64,000 bases of DNA, from positions 1 through 64,000 of the forward strand of contig JAJYEE010000003.1 in NCBI GenBank assembly GCA_021790335.1. Direction: 5' to 3'. Source of the DNA: Pseudomonadota bacterium (GTDB taxonomy: Bacteria; Pseudomonadota; Gammaproteobacteria; Acidiferrobacterales; UBA6901). Under the pieces are notes generated by a model. It had not been told where the DNA came from. It worked only from the letters and a program-made list of their open reading frames with translations, and searched no databases. The position numbers were made by a program, and so were the translations under genes. This document shows, piece by piece, positions 36,592 to 45,847 of the stretch (position 1 is the first letter of the stretch; every line of letters starts with the position of its first letter).

Positions 36592-36729
36592 ATTGTTCCT
36601 CCCAGTTGAATGGACCTCAATAACCGCTTACCGAGGATTGCAGTAAGGTACTTTGTCAGCAAAAGTCCTAAAAATGCCATGTACGGGTCGCCACGACATT
36701 GATCCCGGTCAATGGAGACAACTGTGCCA

Positions 36730-36951
36730 TCATGAATTCTTGTCCTTGACAGCAAGCCCGCCCTCAAAACGCGTGCCAGGCACGAAGCCGAAGACCTGAT
36801 CCAGGCGTACTTCGCGGATCAGGCGATCCACGGCTTCCTGGCCATGTTCGCGACTGACCTCGGACAGGATCAGTTTGGCCGAATTGCCGTTGTAAAACCC
36901 GCCGAAATCGGCCTGAATCTGCAGCAGCTCTCTTGCCTTATCGAGTGTCAT
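36730..36951 (-). CDS. Small hypothetical protein between pfp and hppA
   Basis: A 73-residue soluble protein beginning MTLDKARELLQIQADFGGFY, with ILSEVSREHGQEAVDRLIRE and a C-terminal FGFVPGTRFEGG. The helical, charged character and normal codon use suggest a real gene. ATG 36951 follows CAGGGAT. I do not recognise the family. Its position between pfp and hppA hints at a role linked to PPi metabolism, but no function can be assigned. Confidence 0.6.
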   Translation of the reverse strand: MTLDKARELLQIQADFGGFYNGNSAKLILSEVSREHGQEAVDRLIREVRLDQVFGFVPGTRFEGGLAVKDKNS

Positions 36952-37057
36952 GCGATCCCTGCCCCCCGCGGGTTGTCTTTGCGGTGCGCCTGCAGCGCAC
37001 GACCGGCAGCAGTCCGGGGCATTGCACCCTCGTGTCCGGCGTGCTCTGCAGCCGTGC

Positions 37058-38329
37058 TCATATCTTGAATTCGCCCTCGAGTCGCTTCTTCACCGGCACA
37101 TTCTTCATGCGCACATATTGCGGCATGCCGTCCTTGTAGGGCGGATAATCTTCTCCCTTTATGAGCGGCTCGAGATAAGTGCGACACTTGGCCGTGATTC
37201 CGAATCCGTCTGGCGTGATGTAATCGGCCGGCATCATCTTTTCGACATTCGCGACCTTGCTCAATGGCGCCACACCGACGGCCCACTTATAGGGCTTGTT
37301 CGACTTGCGCACGATCGTCGGCATCACCGAGTTGTTGCCGCGGATGGCGAGCTCCACCGCGGCCTTGCCCATGGCATAAGCCTGGTCCACGTCGTTTTTT
37401 GAGGCGATGTGCCGCGCCGCGCGTTGCAGGTAATCGGCCACGCCCCAGTGGTACTTGAGCCCCAGACCATCCTTGACGATGGAGGCCACTACCGGCGCGA
37501 CGCCACCCAGTTGCGCATGGCCGAAAGCATCACGCAGACCCTGGTCGGCGAGAAACTTGCCGTCGGCACTCTTGACGCCTTCCGATACCACCACGGTGCA
37601 ATAGCCGAATCGCTTGACGTTAGCGTCCACTTTGGCGAGAAACCTGTCCCTGTCAAAAGCCACCTCGGGAAACAGGATCACTATCGGGATCTCGGTATCG
37701 CGGGTCGATGCGAGCCCCCCGGCGGCCGCGATCCAGCCGGCGTGCCGGCCCATTACTTCCAGGATGAAAACCTTGGTCGACGTCTTGGCCATCGAGGCAA
37801 CGTCGAAACTCGCTTCGCGAGTCGATACCGCGATGTACTTGGCGACCGAGCCGAAACCAGGACAGTTGTCGGTGATCGGCAGATCGTTATCCACCGTCTT
37901 TGGAACGTGCACCGCAACGATCGGGTAGCCCATCGTCTCGGAAAGCTGCGAAATCTTCAGGCAGGTGTCGGCTGAATCGCCGCCCCCGTTGTAGAAGAAG
38001 TAGCCGATATTGTGGGCCTTGAAGACCTCTATGAGGCGCTCGTACTCGCGCCGGTTCTGTTCCAGGCTCTTGAGTTTGTAGCGGCAGGAGCCGAAAGCGC
38101 CCGACGGAGTATGCCGCAGCGCCCGGATTGCAGTGGCCGACTCTTTGCTGGTGTCGATCAGATCTTCTGTCAGTGCGCCGATGATGCCATTGCGCCCCGC
38201 GTAGACCTTGCCGATCTTGTTATGGTGTTTGCGGGCGGTCTCGATGACGCCGCAGGCCGAAGCGTTGATGACGGCGGTTACGCCGCCGGACTGAGCATAA
38301 AAGGCATTTTTCGGCGAATTTTTTGGCAT
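37058..38329 (-). CDS. pfp: Pyrophosphate-dependent 6-phosphofructokinase
   Basis: A 423-residue phosphofructokinase. It interconverts fructose 6-phosphate and fructose 1,6-bisphosphate with PPi. Two diagnostic replacements for PPi use over ATP are visible: an aspartate in YNGGGDSADTC where ATP enzymes have GGDGS, and lysine in HVPKTVDNDLP where ATP enzymes have glycine (PGTIDNDI). FILEVMGRHAGWIA follows. The ATG at 38329 has GGGGGAG 7 bases upstream and is preferred over codons further up. In methanotrophs such PFKs are reported co-transcribed with hppA and can also act on sedoheptulose phosphate, relevant with prk present here. Confidence 0.9.
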   Translation of the reverse strand: MPKNSPKNAFYAQSGGVTAVINASACGVIETARKHHNKIGKVYAGRNGIIGALTEDLIDTSKESATAIRALRHTPSGAFGSCRYKLKSLEQNRREYERLIEVFKAHNIGYFFYNGGGDSADTCLKISQLSETMGYPIVAVHVPKTVDNDLPITDNCPGFGSVAKYIAVSTREASFDVASMAKTSTKVFILEVMGRHAGWIAAAGGLASTRDTEIPIVILFPEVAFDRDRFLAKVDANVKRFGYCTVVVSEGVKSADGKFLADQGLRDAFGHAQLGGVAPVVASIVKDGLGLKYHWGVADYLQRAARHIASKNDVDQAYAMGKAAVELAIRGNNSVMPTIVRKSNKPYKWAVGVAPLSKVANVEKMMPADYITPDGFGITAKCRTYLEPLIKGEDYPPYKDGMPQYVRMKNVPVKKRLEGEFKI

Positions 38330-38369
38330 ATTGTACAGCTCCCCCATTTCATGAGTTTCAGTTTGCCGG

Positions 38370-38738
38370 CTAGCTGGCGCCTGAATGACCTGTTTCGGAT
38401 CCGAGCGCCCTGTCGCGCTCATGATCCGACTGTACCTGCAGAAGAATTGTCACGCATTCGGCGAGATCGTCGTAGACCTCGCGACCTGTGCCGAACTGGT
38501 CACGGATGCTGTAAAAGAACTGGCTGCGATAATGCCCTTCAGCAACCTTGCAGATGACAAAATTGGCGTCCCGCTCCGTCCAGAACACCGTCGGGCAGGT
38601 CGTGAGAACCGAAACTGCCGGATCGAGCCTCAGGTCGCTGTCCGCCAGCTGAAGCTCGACGGTCTTGCCGTAGCGCTGGTTCACGGCCGAGCGAATTATC
38701 CATAGCTCGGTTTCGCTGAAATCCGGTATCTGGTTCAT
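38370..38738 (-). CDS. Hypothetical protein upstream of pfp
   Basis: A 122-residue soluble protein: IPDFSETELWIIRSAVNQRY, then VELQLADSDLRL, VFWTERDANFVICKVAEGHY and VYDDLAECVTILLQVQSDHE. I do not recognise the family. Composition is normal, and it lies 40 bases before pfp on the same strand, so it is probably first in the operon. Its last 10-15 residues are variable and low in complexity. Confidence 0.6.
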   Translation of the reverse strand: MNQIPDFSETELWIIRSAVNQRYGKTVELQLADSDLRLDPAVSVLTTCPTVFWTERDANFVICKVAEGHYRSQFFYSIRDQFGTGREVYDDLAECVTILLQVQSDHERDRALGSETGHSGAS

Positions 38739-38997
38739 GGCTGTCTGGGTCTGTTTCCCCGCGTTTACCGGGCCGCTGGATTGGTGGCCGACTCGGGTGG
38801 CAACGCGGGGGCTAGATTAACCGAAATTCAAAAGGGGATCACCGCAAAGATTGTATCCATGGATAGGTGCTATTTATGGCGCCAAAAGCATTGACGACAG
38901 CAAAACCAGAAGGTAGTTTACCGAAGCACTGGACCCCGAGTGGGGGAGGATCATACAAGGTGGGTTTGCATCCAAGAACCTAAAGCGAGAAAAAGTC

Positions 38998-39933
38998 ATG
39001 CGAATTGTGCTACTGGGAGCGCCGGGTTCCGGCAAGGGAACGCAAGCTAAGTTATTGGTTGAAAAGTATAAAATACCGCAGTTTTCCACAGGTGACCTTT
39101 TGCGGGCAGCCGTGGCGGCAGGTACCGAACTCGGAAAAAAGGCCAAAGCGGCCATGGATGCCGGCCAACTGGTGGCTGACGACGTGGTTCTGGGGATGAT
39201 CCAGGAAAGGTTGGCCACACCCGACGCTAAGGGCGGATTCATTCTTGATGGGTTTCCGCGGAATATCCCGCAGGCGCAGGCGCTGGACGCGATGCTGGCG
39301 CGGGTGGGCCAGCCGCTGCAGCTCGCGCTGTTGGTGGATGTGGATATCGAGGTTTTGATGAAGCGCCTGACGGGCCGCAGAACCTGCGGCACGTGTGGGG
39401 CAATCTACAATGTCTATTACACGCCTTCCAGGGTTCCCGGGAAGTGCGACAAATGCGGGGGCGCACTGCAGCACCGTTCGGACGACAATGAGACGACCGT
39501 CCGCAACCGCCTCAAGGTGTACGAGGAACAAACGGCACCACTGGTGTCCTATTACAAGGCGCAGGGCAAGTTGCGCACGGCCCGGGGTGTCGGAAGCATC
39601 AGCGACATCTTCAAGTCTATCAGCGATATCATCGAAGCGCAGATGCGTCCCCTGGCAGCGGTGGGCGTCGGAATGAGCGCGGCAAAGCCGGCTGCTCCGG
39701 CGAAGGCGTCATCAGCCAAGACCGTGGCTGTGGCAGCCAAGGCGTCGCCCAAGAAAGCCGTGAAGAAGGCTGTCAAGGCCAAGAAGGCGTCGCCCAAGAA
39801 AGCCGTGAAGAAGAAGGCTGTCAAGGCCAAGAAGGCGTCGCCCAAGAAAGCCGTGAAGAAGGCTGTCAAGGCCAAGAAGGCGTCGCCCAAGAAAGCCGTG
39901 AAGAAGGCTGTCAAGGCCAAGAAGAAAAAGTAA
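38998..39933 (+). CDS. adk: Adenylate kinase with a C-terminal lysine-rich repeat tail
   Basis: A 311-residue protein. Residues 1-220 are a normal long-form adenylate kinase: MRIVLLGAPGSGKGTQAKLL (P-loop), FSTGDLLRAAV, GFILDGFPRNIPQA, and a zinc-type lid with CGTCGAIY and CDKCGG. Residues about 230-311 are alanine-proline-lysine repeats (units like KKASPKKAVKKAVKA), as in histone H1-like bacterial proteins. The kinase equalises ATP, ADP and AMP. The tail is strongly positive and could bind nucleic acid, polyphosphate or ribosomes. Most adenylate kinases end near residue 220, so the tail is a real fusion or repeat expansion; the frame has no stop between. Confidence 0.93.
   Translation: MRIVLLGAPGSGKGTQAKLLVEKYKIPQFSTGDLLRAAVAAGTELGKKAKAAMDAGQLVADDVVLGMIQERLATPDAKGGFILDGFPRNIPQAQALDAMLARVGQPLQLALLVDVDIEVLMKRLTGRRTCGTCGAIYNVYYTPSRVPGKCDKCGGALQHRSDDNETTVRNRLKVYEEQTAPLVSYYKAQGKLRTARGVGSISDIFKSISDIIEAQMRPLAAVGVGMSAAKPAAPAKASSAKTVAVAAKASPKKAVKKAVKAKKASPKKAVKKKAVKAKKASPKKAVKKAVKAKKASPKKAVKKAVKAKKKK
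39739..39930 (+). repeat. Tandem repeat encoding the adk lysine-rich tail
   Basis: A 15-16 codon unit starting AAGGCGTCGCCCAAGAAAGC recurs at 39739, 39784, 39832 and 39877 (periods 45, 48 and 45 bases); the 48-base unit has one extra AAG codon. Near-identity of the copies implies recent duplication, so copy number may vary between strains. Confidence 0.9.
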
Positions 39934-41055
<1,122 letters not shown>

Positions 41056-41387
41056 GCAACACGCCCCGGTTCTGCTGTTGGACAAGAGGCAACTGACTGG
41101 ATCCGGGGCCCGGGAGGGCTGCATAAGCTGCTGCCGGGTTTGAGGGCACGTCGATAAGCCCGACGCGTCCCGGTTGCTAACCCCCAAAAGGAAATCATCA
41201 GGGCGCCACACGGAACCGCCGCATGCGAACGATTCCGATGGTGCCGTGCATGTTGATTACCTGTACCAAGTCTGTTTCATCTAATGGAACATCCAGGGGG
41301 CTTCGAGAAGCCCTCGGGGCATAACGCGCTGTTGATTGAAGCGGTCCGGGCATATCTGCCGGGATTACCAAAGACCTATTTTCCGGT
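41056..41387. other. Intergenic region, no gene seen
   Basis: Non-coding stretch between hemB and the oxidoreductase relic, without a clear terminator or promoter. Confidence 0.4.
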
Positions 41388-42191
41388 TCAGATACCCGCA
41401 TACCACGCATATCCCTGGTCTTCCCAATAGCCGCCGTGGCCGCCTCCGAAGCGCCGATAGCCATCGACCACCTGAACGTGCATCAGGTATCTAGGCATCT
41501 TGTAGCCGAGCTGGCGTTCGACACGCAGTCGCAAAGGCGCACCGTTTGCAACCGGCAGCGGCTGACCGTTGAGTCGACAGGTGAGAATTGTCTGTGGATG
41601 CATCGCCATGGAAAGATCCGGACTACTCGTAGCAGAAGTTGCCGCCGTCCATGGGATCGGCACAGAAAAACATGACATAGCGTGCTCCCGGTGCAAGTCC
41701 TGCCAGATCCAGCACGTGATGCAACGGCACGCTGGTCCACTCGCCGATACAGCTCCAGCCTTCTACGCAATCGTGGCGTGTGATCTGAGTCCGTGCCGGC
41801 ATTGCCTGCAGCTCGTCGAGCGAAATCCGCAGGGGGCGTTCCACAAGACCATCAGCCCGCAATCTCCATCCACGAAAGCCACGCTGAACTAACGCAGACG
41901 TGCATGATCGGTGACGGTTGCGCCGATGTGCTTCAGTTCGCGCCGCAGATGCCCGCTGAACAGACTGTAAGCGGCATAGGCAAAACCGTTTAACATAAAC
42001 ACCCAGGCAAAAAAGAAGAAGTTGACCCAGTGGAACGCGCGCGTTGCCCACGCGTGTCTGCGGACGAAGACTCGCGTCGGAGCTATCGAGCCGGGTGCCT
42101 CGGTGAGGGTTTTGTCTTGAGACAGGCCCGGAGGAACTGTGACGTTCTCCGGTCTGCCGCCGGGCTTCATGCCGTCGTTGGGTGCAGACAT
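41388..42191 (-). pseudogene. Decayed cytochrome b / molybdopterin oxidoreductase (sulfite-oxidase fold) locus
   Basis: Three minus-strand frames together resemble part of a membrane cytochrome b (ATRAFHWVNFFFFAWVFMLN, then AYSLFSGHLRREL) followed by a sulfite-oxidase-type molybdenum domain. The second frame has FRGWRLRADGLVERPLRISL and TRHDCVEGWSCIGEW with the molybdenum cysteine, and the third has LPVANGAPLRLRVERQLGYK and GGYWEDQGYAWYAGI. The order is natural but the frames change near 41900 and 41640, and most cytochrome b helices are missing. Functional homologues are two separate genes, so deletion joined them. It is a remnant of a probable sulfite- or S-oxide-processing enzyme. Confidence 0.7.
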
Positions 42192-42735
42192 TACGGAGTT
42201 GCGCCGCGATGCTCGATCATCATCGCCTGATGGTCCATCGCCGCCGTATGGCGTGTCATCGCCAGATGCTTCGTGGGTTGCTGCATCGCGCCCTTCGTCT
42301 GCGCAAGTTGCTGAATGACGACCAGTGCACTATTGACGGTCGCCAGAAACGGGACCGTACAGATATCTGAACGGTGCGTTGTCAGCTTCATTGGCTGGCG
42401 GAAGCAGCGGGCCGGTCGGTTGATTCGCACTGCCTGCGACCGGCTCTTGTCTTTGTTGCCAATTTAGGCAGGGGCCAGTTTTCACGTCAATAGAACGAAT
42501 TGACGCATTAAGCCTATGGCCAACACCGTTTGCTGTTTCAATTCGACGATGTAGGAAGATTTTTCTGTTACTGATAACCGGAATGGTTTGCAAAGGGATA
42601 TGACGATCAGCGGATGCAAAGTGGTGATGGGCAGCCGGTTGTGGCAAACGGCCAAATTGTCATGATGCTAGTTCTGTTGCCCGGCAACCAGGATGCTGGA
42701 CCCGTCCGTGGCAAGCCGATTCCGATATACTAGCA
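42192..42735. other. Intergenic region upstream of sixA
   Basis: No gene is supported. A minus-strand frame (42191-42430) is histidine- and methionine-rich with no recognisable domain; it may be more of the decayed locus. An inverted repeat is at 42485-42505. Confidence 0.35.
42485..42505. promoter_or_regulatory. Inverted repeat upstream of sixA
   Basis: CGTCAA (42485-42490), nine bases, TTGACG (42500-42505). Perfect 6-bp arms about 230 bases before sixA. Possible operator, regulator unknown. Confidence 0.25.
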
Positions 42736-43233
42736 ATGATGAGGCTCATTCTGATTCGCCATGCACCGGCTGAAGAGCGCACAAGCGCGAGGCGCGATTA
42801 CGAGCGGCGGCTCACCGTGCAAGGGCGCCGGCGCATGCACGTGGCAGCAAGGGCACTGAAGGCTCTGGTACCGGATGTCAGCTTTGTCGCTGCGAGTCCG
42901 ATGGTGCGGGCGCGTCAGACCGCGGAGATCGTGGCGCGTCAGTATGACGCGGCTGAGGTGCTCAGCCTGCCGGCACTATCCCCGGGGAGCAATCCGCGCG
43001 CAATGCTGGCCTGGCTCAAGCAGCAGTCACCCGATGCAACCGTGGTTGCGGTGGGACACGAGCCCGGTCTGGGAATCATGGCGAGCTGGCTCCTTGCAAA
43101 ACGCAGGAAGTCGTTCCTTTTATTCAAGAAGGGTGCTGCCTGCATGATTGAGGTGGCCGGGGAGCCGGCGACCGGGGCAGGCAGGCTTGTCTGGCTGCTG
43201 ACGCCGGCGGTGTTGCGCCAGATCGGGAGTTGA
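42736..43233 (+). CDS. sixA: SixA-like phosphohistidine phosphatase
   Basis: A 165-residue histidine-phosphatase-fold protein. RHAPAEER opens the catalytic RHG motif (here RHA), with VAASPMVRARQTAEIVA and VAVGHEPGLGIM providing the second histidine. SixA removes phosphate from phosphohistidine on signalling proteins. Three bases separate it from the CHAD gene, so the two form an operon leading to exopolyphosphatase. Confidence 0.85.
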   Translation: MMRLILIRHAPAEERTSARRDYERRLTVQGRRRMHVAARALKALVPDVSFVAASPMVRARQTAEIVARQYDAAEVLSLPALSPGSNPRAMLAWLKQQSPDATVVAVGHEPGLGIMASWLLAKRRKSFLLFKKGAACMIEVAGEPATGAGRLVWLLTPAVLRQIGS

Positions 43234-43236
43234 GGC

Positions 43237-44178
43237 ATGCGTCCGGCCAATATTGATCTGCCCGCTGATGAGGTCGTGCGCGAGCTTGTGCGCGGTTACC
43301 TGGATGCGGCGGCTACGGCGCGCGCGCAGATCGCTAACGGCCGACATCCCGAGGCTCTTCACGACCTGCGAGTGGCGTTGCGGCGCTTGCGTGCCAGTTT
43401 ACGTGCTTATGCGCCCTATGTTGCCGATACCATTCCGGACAAGGTCAGAAAACGCGCGCGCGATCTGGCGCGTGTCACCAACGTTGCGCGTGACGCCGAG
43501 GTTCAGCTCGCGTGGGTGGATTCCCTCGGACGCAAGGTCGGGGTCGTGGGGCGGCCAGGGCGACGCTGGTTGCGGGCGCATCTGGCGGCACAGCGCAAAA
43601 ACGCCTATCACACGATCCGCAGTAAAGCGCTTCCGGAGTTCGACCGGTTTTTCCGAATACTGCGGCGCGCTCTGGAGTCCGGGGAGGTCGCACCCTCCAA
43701 GAAGCATGTGCGACGCCGCATAAGATTTGCCCAGGCGGCGGGGCGCAGTCTGCGAGAGAATACCGCTAGGCTGTCTGCGGATCTGGGCCGAATCGGTTCG
43801 GTCGATGACGAGGCCGAGGTGCACGCGGCGCGCATTGCCGCTAAGCGCCTGCATTACCTAGTCGAGCCGTTGGTGACAGGGAAGGAGGCGGCCACCGTGC
43901 TCAAGCCGTTGAAGACGCTTCAGGACCGGCTGGGGGCTCTGCATGACCGGCACGTGTTGGCGCGGAATCTGGATCGGGCACTGAGGAGCGGCGCACCCGG
44001 CGATGTGCTTCCAAGTCTGTGTATGCTTGCGCTACGGAACCGGCTAGAAGCCGATGGGTTGTATAAAGACATCGCCCGCAGCTATCTCGCTGGACGCGCA
44101 CCGGCGCTATTGCGAACGCTGCGGGATTTCGCCCGGAAGCTCGCTGCGCGCAGCGCACATTCGGCATCGCGCGCATGA
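43237..44178 (+). CDS. CHAD domain protein
   Basis: A 313-residue all-alpha protein of the CHAD family: HPEALHDLRVALRRLRASLR at about residue 46, ARDLARVTNVARDAEVQLAW, and a second half with EVHAARIAAKRLHYLVEPL. Conserved histidines and arginines line a positive surface that binds polyphosphate granules. It is sandwiched between sixA and ppx, which fits polyphosphate handling. The reaction, if any, is unknown. Confidence 0.9.
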   Translation: MRPANIDLPADEVVRELVRGYLDAAATARAQIANGRHPEALHDLRVALRRLRASLRAYAPYVADTIPDKVRKRARDLARVTNVARDAEVQLAWVDSLGRKVGVVGRPGRRWLRAHLAAQRKNAYHTIRSKALPEFDRFFRILRRALESGEVAPSKKHVRRRIRFAQAAGRSLRENTARLSADLGRIGSVDDEAEVHAARIAAKRLHYLVEPLVTGKEAATVLKPLKTLQDRLGALHDRHVLARNLDRALRSGAPGDVLPSLCMLALRNRLEADGLYKDIARSYLAGRAPALLRTLRDFARKLAARSAHSASRA

Positions 44179-44278
44179 GGGTGCGCGGAGACAGCGTGCC
44201 CCCGCATCGATCCGGCGGCGAGGCGATGGCGCCATGCGCGGTCCCGCGCCTGGTCGTATACGCATCCGGAGGAATTGA

Positions 44279-45826
44279 ATGAAGCTGCGAAGCCCATCTC
44301 CCATTCACCATGATTACGTGCGCCCATCGCGCCATGGTCGGCGCCAGTTGCCGGATACGGTCGCAGCGCTGGATCTTGGTTCCAACAGTTTTCACATGAT
44401 TGTGGCGCAGGTGGAGGACGGGCGTCTGCACGTGCTCGACAGGCTGCAAGAAATGGTCCGGCTGGCCGGCGGTCTCGATGCGCGCGAGCGCCTCATGCCC
44501 GCCGCCCGGGCCCGGGCACTCGCCTGTCTTGCCCGCTTTGGCCAGCGTCTGCGCGGCTTTCCGCGTGGCAGCGTGCGGGCGGTCGGAACCAACACGTTGC
44601 GGCGTATGCGCAACGCGGGGGATTTTCTGGCCGCTGCGGGGCGTGCGCTGGGTCACCCGATTGAGATTATCGCCGGGCGCGAGGAAGCGCGCCTGATCTA
44701 CCAGGGCATGGCCCATGGCTGGCCGGACGACGGGCGTCCCAGACTCGTCGTCGACATCGGGGGTGGCAGCACCGAGATCATCATCGGCCAGGGGTTAGAC
44801 GCGATTACCATGGAGAGTCTGTATATGGGGTGCGTCAGTCTGAGCGAGTCCTATTTCAGTGGTGGCGTGCTTAGCGAGAAAGCCATGAACCGTGCGGAAA
44901 CTGCCGCGCGCCAGGAACTGAGTCCCGTGCAGGCCCAGTTCCGCCATGGTTGGGAGACGGCAATCGGCACCTCCGGGACAATACGCGCCCTGCGCGCAGT
45001 ACTCCGTGCGCAGGGCTGGACGGACGGTACGATCACGCCTGCCGCGCTCGACCGTCTGCGCGGTGCGCTGGTCGCGGCGCGGCGCATCGAGCGTCTCAAG
45101 CTCCCAGGATTGAGCGCCGACCGTGCATCGGTGTTCCCCGGAGGAGTCGCTATCCTGCTTGCTGTGTGCAAAACGCTCGGCATCAGGCGCATGCAGGTTG
45201 CCGATGGTGCTTTGCGTGAAGGACTGCTCTACGATCTCGTCGGCCGTCTGCGACATGAAGATGTTCGCGAGCACACGGTTGCGATGCTCGCCCGCCGGTT
45301 CCACGCCGACGGTGCCCAGGCTGAGCGCGTCATGCATACCGCGAAGCTCGGATTCAAACAGGTAGCGCGCGACTGGGGCCTGACTGAAGAGGACGAGCGT
45401 CTTTTGATCTGGGCAGCACAACTGCATGAGATCGGACTGGTCGTTGCGCACAGTCAGTACCACAAGCATGGCGCGTATCTTGTGGAAAAATCCGACCTTC
45501 CCGGATTTTCCTGGCAGAAACAGCAGCAACTTGCGGCCATAATCCGCGGCCACCGGCGAAAATTTCCGGCGGATGTATTCGAGGCATTGCCGTCGCCGCA
45601 GCGTTCTGCGGCCCGTAATCTGTGCGCTCTGCTGCGGCTGGCCGTCGTCCTGCACCGATCGCGCAGCGGAAGCGCACCTCGCGGCCTGCGTCTGCGGGCA
45701 GGAAAGCGTTTGCTGCAAGTAAAGTTTGCGCGCGGCTGGCTGCGCCTTCATCCGCTGACGCAGGCGGATCTGAAGCAGGAAGCGCTGTGGCTCAAGGCGG
45801 CCGGCATGACGCTGGAGTTCAGCTAG
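44279..45826 (+). CDS. ppx: Exopolyphosphatase (Ppx/GppA family)
   Basis: A 515-residue protein. The ASKHA fold starts VAALDLGSNSFHMIVAQVED, followed by RAVGTNTLRRMRN, EIIAGREEARLIYQG and VVDIGGGSTEIIIGQG. The C-terminal half carries an HD-like domain (WAAQLHEIGLVVAHSQYHKH). It removes terminal phosphates from polyphosphate or guanosine pentaphosphate. It lies 100 bases after the CHAD gene and is convergent with ppk, so synthesis and degradation enzymes are end to end. Confidence 0.92.
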   Translation: MKLRSPSPIHHDYVRPSRHGRRQLPDTVAALDLGSNSFHMIVAQVEDGRLHVLDRLQEMVRLAGGLDARERLMPAARARALACLARFGQRLRGFPRGSVRAVGTNTLRRMRNAGDFLAAAGRALGHPIEIIAGREEARLIYQGMAHGWPDDGRPRLVVDIGGGSTEIIIGQGLDAITMESLYMGCVSLSESYFSGGVLSEKAMNRAETAARQELSPVQAQFRHGWETAIGTSGTIRALRAVLRAQGWTDGTITPAALDRLRGALVAARRIERLKLPGLSADRASVFPGGVAILLAVCKTLGIRRMQVADGALREGLLYDLVGRLRHEDVREHTVAMLARRFHADGAQAERVMHTAKLGFKQVARDWGLTEEDERLLIWAAQLHEIGLVVAHSQYHKHGAYLVEKSDLPGFSWQKQQQLAAIIRGHRRKFPADVFEALPSPQRSAARNLCALLRLAVVLHRSRSGSAPRGLRLRAGKRLLQVKFARGWLRLHPLTQADLKQEALWLKAAGMTLEFS

Positions 45827-45847
45827 GCTGGCGCTGCCCTTCTACGT

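Noticed and set aside
39739..39930. CRISPR array or minisatellite
   Set aside because: The repeats are contiguous, in frame with adk and encode lysine-rich units without unique spacers.
42191..42430. Small minus-strand gene upstream of the oxidoreductase relic
   Set aside because: It has no ribosome site or recognisable domain, and the His/Met richness may be chance.
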